Shown: positions 1-29,400 of the stretch, piece by piece
Layout: each line of letters starts with the position of its first letter
Numbering within the stretch: position 1 is the stretch's first letter
DNA from: Triglochin maritima
Taxonomy: Eukaryota; Streptophyta; Magnoliopsida; Alismatales; Juncaginaceae
Length of the DNA stretch: 64,000 nt
Direction: 5' to 3'
NCBI GenBank assembly: GCA_963682175.1
Contig: OY821772.1
Span: forward strand, 53,466,925 to 53,530,924
Notes under the pieces: model-generated
What the model was told of the DNA's origin: nothing
What the model saw: the letters and a program-made list of their open reading frames with translations, nothing else
Database searches by the model: none
Program-made: the position numbers and the translations under genes

Positions 1-1358
1 TATCACATGAGCAAGTGGCTTTAGGTATTTCTTATAGAATTAAATATTTGACCACCACAATAGTTGATGGGCTTATAACTGCCCATTTTTCGTAGGTTGT
101 GCAGTTGCTTTAGTTGTTCTAGTTTACATTATGGCTGATTTTGCAATAACATCGATCATTTTTCCGTCTATGCTTGGTTGATAACCTTAGCAATAGCAAT
201 AGTGAAAGACCATGACATTACCTTTAAAATGAGTAATTTTTAAGCGCAAAGGTAAAGGAGATCGTTGAATGTTTAAGTGGACTTTGGACTTCAATCTCGC
301 CGACTCATTTTAAATGGAAGGAGTCATCAATGAGTCTAGGTTGAATTGTTCATTTTGCAACCACCTTTGGGTTTTCATGACAGTTTGTGTAATTCAAGGT
401 GGATGTCCTCTGTGAATCTGTATTGTGACTTCCCAGGGTGCGTATTTCTAAGTATAATTTTCTGTATCCTTGTTTCTTGTAATTTTGTAAACCTCATCTT
501 ACCTTCTTTATTGCTATAGGTATGATACACTGAAACTTTCATATCCTAGTTAGCACAATTAAAGAGTAAAGGCTTCAACATATAAATCATTGGGTTAATT
601 ACAATTTGACCCCCTTAAATTATGTCTTAATATCACATTGCACTCCTGAACTTTCAAAGTTGACAGTTACCCCTCATGAATTTTCGTTTTGCAACACTTT
701 GCCCCTTTGAAGTTTAAAAATCTATTATTTAAACCCACATTCACCGTTTTTTTGTAATTTGTTCCTAAATCTATATTTACGTGACCGTTCGGATTGAAAT
801 GGAGGTCAGTAATGGTTGAAATTTTGGTCGGATTGATACTGAATCTGACCCAAATTCCAACCAAATCTGACTTTCGTTTCGATTTTAACTTTCACATAAA
901 TATAGGATTAGGAGTCTACTGGGGATACAACAAAAAATTGCAAAAAAAAGCGAATGTGAGTTTAAATAATGAATTTTTAAAGTTCAGGGCGGTAAAGTGT
1001 TACAAAACGAAAGTTCGGGGATGGTAACTGTCAAATTTGAAGGCTCAAGAGTGCAAAGTGATATCCAGACGTATTTCGGGGGGGGGGGGGGGTAAACTAT
1101 AATTAACCCTAAATCATTTTATGATACTACTCTTCAAAATTTGACCGAAGAAGAAACCTCAATCAAAAGTTGCTGCAAGGCCAGACTAGGAGTTTCTAAC
1201 CGAAATTTACATATCCCATGAACTTGTTCAGCATATTGATCATCACATAGAATAAAAACATTGACTTTAGATTACATCCTCATCTCTCTAATGTGTTTAT
1301 TATTGCATTTCATATCTCCTGAAAACTTTGTTCGTCACTGGTTGGTTTTGATTTTCAG
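1..1358. other. Probable intron or upstream part of the BEACH gene
   Basis: No exon can be recognised before the acceptor at 1357-1358. The first visible coding exon starts in the middle of the protein, so this stretch is probably the intron before it, although an unrecognised upstream exon cannot be excluded. The only structured sequence is a MITE at 592-1109, described separately. The rest is AT-rich with no long open frame. Confidence 0.6.
592..1109. mobile_element. Non-autonomous MULE-type MITE (518 bp)
   Basis: The element begins GGGTTAATTA and ends TAATTAACCC. The two halves are inverted copies of each other for roughly 195 bp; both arms carry the landmarks GACAGTTACC, TTTCGTTTTG and TTATTTAAAC in the same order. 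It is flanked by a perfect 9-bp direct duplication, TAAATCATT, at 583-591 and 1110-1118. Long inverted repeats plus a 9-bp duplication are the signature of Mutator-like elements. It has no coding capacity. A run of 15 G lies near its right end (1078-1092). It sits in a presumed intron of the BEACH gene. Confidence 0.85.
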
Positions 1359-19890
<18,532 letters not shown>

Positions 19891-20834
19891 GAAGGCATTT
19901 ATGATTTATCCGTGGTTTGAGTTGAATGCTGGGAACTTTTCACTCCCCGTAGTGCAATCACTTGTACGAAAGTGCTTGTTTTTCCCAAGGGCCATGGGAA
20001 GATGTAATTTATGTTTACATAGGTCTTGTAGAGAAATAGAGAACAGTGGGTAGAGAATTTTGTTCATTGCGGGTTTTTAGTCTGTAATTTCTATTCTTTT
20101 GTATAAATTATCTTGTTAAGTGTTGGAAGAGTCATTTGCCAATTCTCCTTTTGTAGATTCTTGGTTAGGACATAGTGCACTTGTCGTCTTATTTGATAGT
20201 CTGTAGTGAGACTTTGTAATGTGTAATTGTCAAATGACATAAGTTTGCACTTCGTTGGCAAGGAAAGCAATTGAAATATCATCATGCTTGCAACTGTTTT
20301 ATTGTGATTGTGTACACATTGCTATTACCCTCATTCCAAGCGCGTACATGAAATTCATATTGGCCGTGAAGTTCTTAAAGATTTACGCAATGTGAACGTA
20401 TTGTGCTGTGGGAAATTCGGGAGTACGATGATCTCTTGCGCTTAGTTTGTGCTCAATAGAATTTGCACGATAGGATCCTGAAATTATGCATGGGTTTTTT
20501 AGTGTTGAATTAGTTCTAGCTACTTGATGCATATCTTCGAAAGATTACCACTAACATGATCGACCACTTTCCACTGTAGTTGAGCAGAACCTAATGACAC
20601 CACAATATGGTGATGGAGGCGGGAAAGAGATGAGCGCAATGACAAATGCACAAATTGAAAACGGAGCCAGGAAAGTAAATAATCAGAAGCATCAAACCAA
20701 GCACGCAGAGCCCTTACATCCGCATAATAATAAAAGTAAATGAGAAAAGAGCCCAACAACAAAGAAAGAGGAAAACATGAAAGAATCCAAATTTTGTTAG
20801 CATTTTCGGATTTACAAAGACGACTCTTCTGTTT
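19891..20834. other. Convergent intergenic region (two 3' ends)
   Basis: Between the BEACH stop codon and the stop codon of the convergent LRR gene. It must hold both 3' UTRs and polyadenylation regions. It is AT-rich, and I see no convincing gene or element in it. Confidence 0.7.
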
Positions 20835-22525
20835 CTATGATGACAGTGCTAGCTCTGCCCATGCCAAAGGGGATTCCTTAAGAGCTGCGGCTTCTGACGT
20901 GTCGACCCCATTCTCCAGCATCCCTGCTAGGATTTGCATGGATGGCCTCTTAGAAGGCTCAAGCTGAACACACAAGCTCACTACATTGCATATAGCTCGA
21001 AGATCGTCATGATTGAAATATCTTAACTCTGGATCCACCAAATGACACATCATATCTGGTTTTTCCAGGTGCCGAGTTGCCTGCAAAATAAACCGTATCA
21101 ACTACCAAACTGGAACTGCAAACTCGTACTTACCTTCATTTCTTATAATTCATAATGGAGAAAACCAAAACAAATGAAGTGCTATCCAAGGGACAAGGAT
21201 TAAAATTTTCTTTACATCCATTGGATACTGGATATAATTGAATCGGACATCAACTGATACTAATTTCTAGACCCACTCGGCCTTCTCATAACTTACCAGG
21301 ATATCTTAATTTCTACGCAACCCTACCAAATTACAAGTGCATCTTTCTAAAGCCCAAGGTTGCATCTTTTGCCATTTGATATTTTTTTCTGTCACTATTT
21401 TCACTTGTTATCGGCAGTATAAGTGGTATAGCAGTACACAAACAAAAAATTGAAGTGTGAGTAGGACTTCAATTCGCAACAGCATGCAATTCAAGATTAT
21501 GAAAGGACAAATAACTAACCCATTCCACCAAGAAACCTCTTTCTTTGCAAAATGGAGGCCTTCCACTGATAATTTCCAGCAAAAGAATACCAAAAGAAAA
21601 TACATTCTCTTGAACATCTACATGCATTTTCTTGAATGAATCTTGAAAACCACGACGAACCCTCCCAGTGGTTAAATAACCAGAATTCTCTAATCTGGAA
21701 AGTACTGCTTTCCAGCTTTCAAAATCAACCAACTGCACAATCATAAAATAATAATGCCTCAATCCCACAGTCACCTACAAAAATTAACATGTTGCCAGAA
21801 GGAACATTGCAGCATTTGATTAATGTAAATCAAACTCAAACAGCCTTACTCTTACCTTTGGGGAAAATTCTTCTGTAAGGTACACTGTACTTGAATGCAG
21901 CACTGACAAACAGAAAGGCGGCTGCATTTCAGTGTGCATATACCTTAGTCCACGTGCAATGCCTAGAGCGATTTTCATCCGCCTACTCCAAGATAGATGA
22001 CAGTCATCACCATCTATGAAACATACAATAAGATTTAGGGTGTGATGCTTATGAATCACCAAAAGATGCTTCAGATTACATCACTTACAATGAAGGTGCT
22101 CGTAAAGTGTTCCATTTGATGCATATTCAAAGACGAGCATCCTTGTAAAGGGGTCACTCTCTTTGCAGTAACCAAACAACTTTGCCGTGTTCTCGTGAAC
22201 TAATCTTGCAAGATTTGCCACCTAAGCATATGCAGCTTTTATAAGTACTTTTAACAAAAACAGGTGCACAAAAAGTAAAGAATCTGGAAACTTGTTCTCC
22301 GTTTTGTTTGATCGGCTACCTCAGTCTGAAAATAAAGCTCGAGATGGTTAGACCAGTGATCTTCCGAGATGCACAAAGATATAACTGCAATTTCAGGACC
22401 ATTTATCATAGTTCCTTTGTAGACTATACTGTCTGAGGAGGAGCCAATGATGTTACTGAAATCTTCGCATGCAATTTCAAGGTCCTGGCGGCTTAACCTT
22501 GTAACATGCTTAAGCATTTCACTAT
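20835..22525 (-). other. Catalytically degenerate kinase domain of the LRR protein
   Basis: Exons 22320-22525 to 20835-21080. The glycine loop reads IGSSSDSIVYKG, and the usual VAIK lysine is replaced (EIAVISL). The HRD catalytic loop is replaced by CLSVLHSSTVYLTEEFSPK, with no HRD Asp. The metal-binding DFG reads LVDFESW, which keeps the Asp but loses the Gly. The C-lobe scaffold is kept (VFSFGILLLEIISGRPPF, KRPSM). The same losses occur in the Arabidopsis relatives as I recall them, so this is a conserved pseudokinase and not local decay. Confidence 0.88.
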
Positions 22526-25500
22526 CTGTCATCAGAAGCACACAGGAAAAAGTATCAAAACTTAGAACTTCTCAGTCTAGCATTAGAAAGACAATGCGTC
22601 CTAAAAATACATATACCTATGGATATTACAGATTGGTCCCTTGTCTTGAAATAACTTTTCCAAGTTACCGTCACTGATGGTTTTCGTCTACATCTTTTAA
22701 CAGCAGCATAGACAAAAGTGACCAGGAAAATGATGAAGACAACGCCAGTGACAATCTCCAGAATCAGAAGCCATTGTGGTTGCTTACTATTTTGGTGCTT
22801 CGGATGAGATCCTGCTCGTCCACTTGCTGCACTTGTTTGGGAACCATAACTCTCTGAAATCAAATATATGTTTCAACTTAGCATATGAATTTAAATATGA
22901 AATTCAGAGAAAATAGATAGTCATTTCTGACAGAAAAAAATCCAATTGCCATCAAGGATAGTAACATGATAACCAACTCAATTGCTTAGTATATAGGGGA
23001 GCTTCAGATATATCACACAGAAGAATTAACCGGGCCTTTTATCTTCTTTGGTCTAATGGTATTAACCATTTTCTCTTATTCACTGTTATCCACTGTAAAG
23101 GAAATCTAACGATCCATTGCAATATATAGTCAACATTCAACAACCACTCTTTCTGCAATGTTGGTCAATCACTAATTTTGACATACAAAAATACATGCAT
23201 AAAGCGAAGTGTTAGACCCACCACATTGACCCTAATGAGTGGTATTATTTCTTACAGACAATATATGCAATGTGGTCCCTTCCATGATACATTACAATCT
23301 TGCGAGAACTCATGCAAATATATTACATCCTGGGCATATCAACTAGGTGCCACACCTAAAATTATAAAATCAGCTAGTTGGCCCATTTGGAATATTTGGA
23401 AGCACATAAAGATTTGTGCAGAAACAATATTTAGACAGATCCAGTCTGCCCATCTTTGCATCTGGATTAGCATTTTGATATTGCACTTAGCTTGTGAAAA
23501 GATGATATAGGTACAGAGTATCTCAGGTCGAGGGGACAGAAAGATTGAAACACAAAAGTGAGAAAGAAAACCCAACTCATTTTCATGGTATTTCTAGGAA
23601 TTAGCATTGCACGATATTAAAAAAAAGTTTCACAGCCCTGAGCTCTCAGCATCGTAATGAGGAAGTTTCCACTAAGATTGTGTTCGAAGAGGAGGATGTT
23701 GAGTGACATGACTTCAATTTTCAAGTTGTGGGGCAGTTGTGAATTCCTAGATAAGAAACATATACGAGGGCATCTCTAGGAAATTCATGGTCGAGTTATT
23801 CAGACAAAATGCATATACAGTAATACCAACCACACTGTTTTGCTGTTCGCTGCTTTGCTGAATTCTTATCTGTGAAACAATTTCCTTGGAAGCTATTTCT
23901 GTAGGTGAACAAAAGAAATGTTAGGATGTAGCTAGAACAAACGAAAGGAATAAATATGTGCTTTGAAGATGTACCCTGAAAGATAATCAAGGCATGCAGG
24001 AACTTTGCCAATAAAAAAGTTATATGAGAAGTCTCCAACATTTAGCTGCTTTAGCAAGCATAAACCAGCATCCCTGAGTGAAGTCGATCTGAAGCAAGAG
24101 TACCAACATGTCATGTCTTTTTCACTGATGGTGAATTTTCAGGTCTCTTTTACATACATACATACATATTTCTGTGTACACAAAAATAATTAACCAAGAT
24201 GGGGTCCAAAGCATAAGATTATGAACTGATTTCCCTTTGACATTCATGATGTTGTAATTGCCATTATCTTCCCATTGAAAAGGTTTTTGCTGGTATTAGA
24301 AAATGTTTATCAGGAATAGTATTGGATGCTGTTGCAATTTGTTGAATACTGATCGAAGACTTAATTCAAATATTTACTATGCTAACAAAGAATCCAATGG
24401 AACTCAAGCACGGCAATTGCTATGCTATAGGGCTTCCACTTCAATCAAAATAACTTGAATTCGGCCTGGTTTGAGTTTGAATTTCCAGATTTAGTAGATC
24501 GGACAAAATTTTGGATTCCTAGCAGCACAAGCTTAATGAGTTGCATATCAACTTACGTTCACTCATTCATCAATAGCTCTATTTGGTTCAGTATTTATTT
24601 ATCCCTTTCAGTACAAATGGACATCAGCTCATGCACTTGTGTGCTTATTACTAATTTATCTTCTTGTGTACAAAAGTAACTTGTATCCTTCGCTTAATGG
24701 TTGGAAACTATGACGGAATTATATGCTTTTGATCTTTTATTTCTTTAAAAACACATTTCTCTGTGTATATACAAGTGATACATATATCAAAACTGAGTGA
24801 ATATAAGGTTCTAAGAAGCTTATTCACGAGTTGAAGTCAAATTGAATTAAACTTCAAATTAGCTCTTTACTAAAACAGCCTGCAACAAACTCAACTCAAA
24901 ATTCTATAATGTTATCGAACCTAAAGTGGGACTAGAATCCAAACTCAAATTGAATGAAAGATAAATGAATTGAACATCAAAGATTAAGTTGCATTTTGGC
25001 ATTTGGATTATCATGAACCAAATCAAAATGACTATTTAGACTGACTATGATTCTTGATCATTGAGACAGTAAATTGTCAACTCTACATCAATGGATAAAC
25101 TGGAAACCTCTCTGACTAGTGTTGTTAGAACCTTAAATCCTAAACCCAAATTAGAAGAATTAATTGTGGTTAGTGGGTGTTGGCTTTTCGTGGAAGGGAA
25201 GGTTAGTTGGGTGAAAGAGGAATGTGATGTTGGAAGATAAGATTTACGCATAAGTTGATTTAATGGTTATGTTTTGGTTGGAGAGAAATGCTTGCTGTTA
25301 TTGGTAGAGGTTGAGGTGTTGACATGTGAGTGGAGCCTTTGGAGGTGGTAAGTTAAAAGATGAGTATATATAGTAAGATGGGGTAAAACATGAGGGTGTT
25401 GGTTTTCAACGTAAAGAAAGAGTTGAGGAAGGAAGTTGTGAGAAAGAGAAGGTTAAGAGAAGGAAATGAAGTTGGTGAAGTGAAGGTGAGGTGTGGTGTG

Positions 25501-28500
25501 GTGTGGTGTGGTGTTATGATTAGGTGTTTTGATGGTGTCTCTCCACCACAAACGATTGGAGGTGGTGATTAAAGTTCTGGTCAAGCAGCGACGAGAAGAC
25601 ATCAAGAAAGCAAGAAAAAAAGGAGGTAAAGTTGTCGGTGTTGTGTGGAACTCCGACAATCGCGAAGAAGAGGTATGTCAAGCCTTGCTCTTATGCTCAC
25701 CCAAGGTTGTGTGAGTGTTTGAGTAGTCGACGGTAGCCGAAAGGATCGTTGGACGTTTTGTCTAGCAGAATTCTGTTGCTTTCGGTCGACCGATTAGTGG
25801 TACGATCGACCGGTTATGCATAATTTCGTGGGAAGAAAACGACTATGTTTAAAATCAGTCGAATGAGACCCTTAGTTGTTCGACTAATTAGATTAAAAAG
25901 TAAGTCGGTCAGAGCATAGACCATCTAGACCGCTCATTGATTTTGTTCGACCGATTACTTAAGATAACTTATATGTGGTTCGACTGATTCATATTTCGGT
26001 CGACCAATGATGACTTCGAGAAAATATAGGAATTGTTTGTGGTATTTCGGTCGACCAGGTCTTTTTTGCCGTTCGACCGTTTAAATGTAAAATAAGTCGG
26101 TTTTGATTTATACTATTAGACGGTCAACCGATTAAATGAATTGTTCGACTGGTAACTTAAATAACTAAATGGATGTTCAACCGATTTATGAGTAAGTTCG
26201 ACCGATTGATGACTAGAGACCGCTAGGTTGCCCCTGGTAGTTTGCTGTTGGACGGGTCCCCTTTGTCGTTCGACTGTTGATATAAATATCATAATACTTT
26301 TAAGTCTCTAAACGATCGACCGATTATGGGATATTGTCCGACCGTTTATATAGTTTCGGTCGACCAGTTATATGTGGTTTGTTCGACCGTTTCCATGTTT
26401 TATTTCAAGGAATTATGATGTTGTGCAATCGATTTAGGTGATACTCAAATTCAATAGTCACGGTGATATGAATATAATAATGCTTTGAAACTTGTAAACG
26501 GTCAACCGGTTATGTGAAGTTGTTCGACCGATTTTGTAGTTTTGGTCGACTGAAAATGTGATATTGTCTGACTGTTGAAGTGGTTTAATTGACCGATTAC
26601 AGTTATATTGTTCGACTATTTGAGTAGTTTCGATCGACCGGTTATATGTGCTTGTTTGACTGTTTGAGAAGTTTCGGTCGACCGATCGTGTGGTTTGTTC
26701 AATTGTTTCCATGTTTTTGTTCAACTAAATTATGATGTTGTGCAAGAGGTTTGTGTGATACTCAAATTCAGTGATCTTGTTGGTAAGTGATGTTTCATGT
26801 TATCTTCTGTATACTATGATTGATGTTGTTGTTCAACTTTGTGAGGGCGTGGAGACTACCTAGCCTCCATGAGGTGAGCTTTTTCCCAGTCTTTACGGCG
26901 GCGGAGTTGACCACCGTAATATTATCCGGTGGATGTTATGTTGATTTATGAATACTTTATGTACTTTTTATGAGTAAGAGTATGTGGCCAATGATTTATT
27001 CCGGCAAAATACGTGGCCGACGATATTTCCGGCTAAATGGATGTGACGGGTGACCATGTAGGGCCCTCTATTATTATTAATGTGAATGTTATTTTATTAT
27101 GTTAAGTAAAGTTTTGTGTTACTGTACTATAAGTCATGTGTACCAATATGATAGGGTTATGTAATAAGATATCATATGCATATAGGTGGATTTGACATAC
27201 AAGGTTTCCTTATGGAAACTCAGACATAATTCCATGTTTTTCAGGACTTGAGTGACAAGGAGAGGGTGGAGACTGAAGACGAGCACATCATTACCGGATC
27301 CTTCTGTCTCACTTTGAGGTTATTATGATTACATGTGTATAGTCCATTTTTTCATCTTGAATGTAATCATACTCTTGACAAACTCTTGTATAAATGGTGC
27401 ACCTTCATTATGTGATTTGAGTAGCATCCTCGCATGGTTGAGTTGAATCCTTGTGTTAAATTTTTTAAATTTCCACTGTTTTCAGGAACGTTACAAGTGT
27501 AAAGTTGAGGTGTTGGGGTAAAGTTGAGGTGTTGGGGTAAAGTTGAATGAATATTAGCATCCCTATATGCCGTCACTTAGAAAGGTGCATCTAAAGTGTG
27601 CTTCAACGTATTGCCAACATGCATGGTTTACAAGATTATGCTATTTTAACAAAAACAATGAGGATTCAACTTACGTGTTAACTTTAGTAGAGGATGTATG
27701 TGAGTAATTGCTTCCTGGAATAGGGCCTTCGAGCTTATTTCTGTCAACCCGTAACTCCACCAGGTTTGTCAGATTTCCAAGTTCAGAAGGCAATCTACCG
27801 GTTAGGCCATTGGACTGGAGATAGCTGAGGAAAATAGAAACTACATGGTAAATTTTAAATAAATAAAAAGCAGAATATGATATTTTTAAATTTTTTACAC
27901 ATGTATGGCATACAGTTTAGAAATACTTGTCAGTCCTCCAATCTCAGGGGGAATAGGGCCTGTGAGATGATTTCCACTCAACTCTAGCATATTCAAGTTT
28001 TTCAACATGCCAAGTTGTTTTGGTATCGTCCCGAGAAACAAGTTGTTGCCTAACATTCTGAAAAATGAAATTTAAACACGCCAAGTAAAGAAAGACATAG
28101 AATCAATTGACCAAGTGCTTGCACAAATGAGAAAAACAAATGTTCAAATGCATAAAAGGAAAGCATACAGAAACATACAATTCATGTAAAAAAGTCAACG
28201 AACCGAGTTCCCGTGCAATGAAACCTTTCAGCGACGAGTTAGATAGTTTTCTGCAAGAAAAGAACAAATGCCACATAACCATAGCATCAACAACACAATC
28301 TTCAACAAATTATAATATATAAGTTAATCTGAACCTCATGTGTTGATCCTGCACCTCGAAAGAAAGGTTAAATCTAATTTCTCTAGTTTTATACTGTAAT
28401 GAAAAATTAAGCACAACTTCCTTTGGATTGGATAAAAAGTAGAAATTCAAAAATCAGCATATAAACAGCTAAAGTGGCATCTATACTAGTTCTATAGTGT

Positions 28501-29209
28501 AATGTAAATAACTACCCTTCCTTTCAGATAATCCTAGCCCATGATTGTCCTACAACTTTAATCACAACTGGGTACATACTTTTAAAAAAAGAAGGAAGAT
28601 TTTCCGTAAAAAATAAGGAATTTTCCGCATCCTAGAAGCAAGGTGAAATCTGATTTCCCTGATTTTGTACCGTCAAGAAAAATAAACCGGAAGCTCCTTC
28701 GGAGTTTAAGTACAAATTAACCAGCCAAAGAGATATATATACTAGTAGTGAGTAGTGACTGTGCGGTGGCCATCTTGGTTATTTTTCCTAGTCATTTCAG
28801 ATAATCCCGACCCATAATTATCCCACACTTTAAATCGCAACCGTTGAGATACATACAAATAAACAATAAAAAGAAGAAATTAAAAGATTTAAAAAAGAGT
28901 TACAAGGAAATGACGTGATGGCGGTCGCCGGAGCAGGAAACCCCGAACCAATCGCAAGGATCGGCGTCGTTAGGGTTCCAATCGGAGAAGGCGTAGAGCG
29001 GATCTTCGAACACCGCCTGTCTGAACGCCCACAGAGCATTCCCTGCCATCCATCCATCCCAAATGCAGCTCAAACAACCAAACGAATTTCCGGAAATTTT
29101 AATTTGAACGAGCTTACTTACGTTCGACTGCGATCGAGGAGGACGAGGGAGAAGAAGGCCAGGCCCAGGCGGCGGTGAGGGTGAAAGAGAGGAGGAGGAG
29201 TTTGTTCAT
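20835..29209 (-). CDS. LRR receptor-like pseudokinase (At1g63430/At5g41180 type)
   Basis: Thirteen exons give a 655-residue protein: 29122-29209 (ATG at 29209), 28904-29042, 28179-28250, 27914-28057, 27675-27824, 23975-24088, 23831-23898, 22617-22853, 22320-22525, 22089-22221, 21856-22013, 21520-21732, 20835-21080. A signal peptide (MNKLLLLSFTLTAAWAW) is followed by an LRR N-cap (ALWAFRQAVFEDP, NDADPCDWFGVSC), about five LRRs on phase-matched 72/144/150-nt exons, a short Cys-containing juxtamembrane region, a membrane helix (WLLILEIVTGVVFIIFLVTF) and a kinase-like domain ending LAWAELALSS. The whole design matches a small family known from Arabidopsis. It probably sits at the plasma membrane. 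The kinase core lacks catalytic residues (see the separate entry). Junctions are all in frame and no damage is seen. Confidence 0.92.
24089..27674 (-). other. 3.6-kb intron of the LRR gene with inserted repeat DNA
   Basis: Lies between the exon ending VNT (27675-27824) and the exon starting STSLRDAG (23975-24088); the junction is phase-consistent (AC + A). Its size is unusual next to the other introns of this gene. Most of 25.3-27.3 kb looks foreign: GT/GA-rich sequence, then the GGTCGACC-type cluster at 25740-26720, then a stretch with GGCGGCGGAGTTGACC and CCGGCTAAATGG. I could not define both ends of an element or a target duplication. Confidence 0.6.
25740..26720. repeat. Cluster of GGTCGACC-type motifs inside an intron
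   Basis: At least fifteen variants of CGGTCGACCG(A/G)TTA and half-copies such as GTTCGACCGATT occur at irregular spacing of about 20-70 bp. Examples are near 25785, 25805, 25955, 26047, 26133, 26197, 26311, 26356, 26499, 26522, 26632 and 26676. They often pair a CGGTCGACC-type word with a TTCGACCGTTT-type word about 25 bp later. Related clusters occur in this window at 38580-39175 (inside an LTR) and 60240-60640, so this one is probably part of a retrotransposon LTR or untranslated region. Confidence 0.75.
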
Positions 29210-29400
29210 GGTGTTGGGGGAAGGGTTAGAGGGAGGTGGGGGTGAAAGGGGTTTGGGGAGATGGAGAAGGTAGTGAACACCCACACCATACCAATTACCA
29301 ACTACCTCTGTCTGTCTCTGAGAGAGAGAGAGAGAGAGAGAGATGAGAGAGAGAGTGTGGGTGTGAGTGAGTGAGGGTTTTGGGCTTCTTGTTTGATTTT
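29210..29400 (-). promoter_or_regulatory. Upstream region of the LRR gene with GA repeat
   Basis: Immediately upstream of the ATG. It contains an uninterrupted (GA)n run at about 29319-29342 and a second at 29344-29355, i.e. CT repeats on the sense strand. GA/CT repeats close to the start are common in plant core promoters and 5' UTRs. I do not see an unambiguous TATA box, so the transcription start is not assigned. Confidence 0.5.

Noticed and set aside
25390..25714. Short basic open frames (KEVVRKRRLREGNE and similar)
   Set aside because: GA/GT-rich low-complexity sequence inside an LRR-gene intron; open frames on both strands, no family match.
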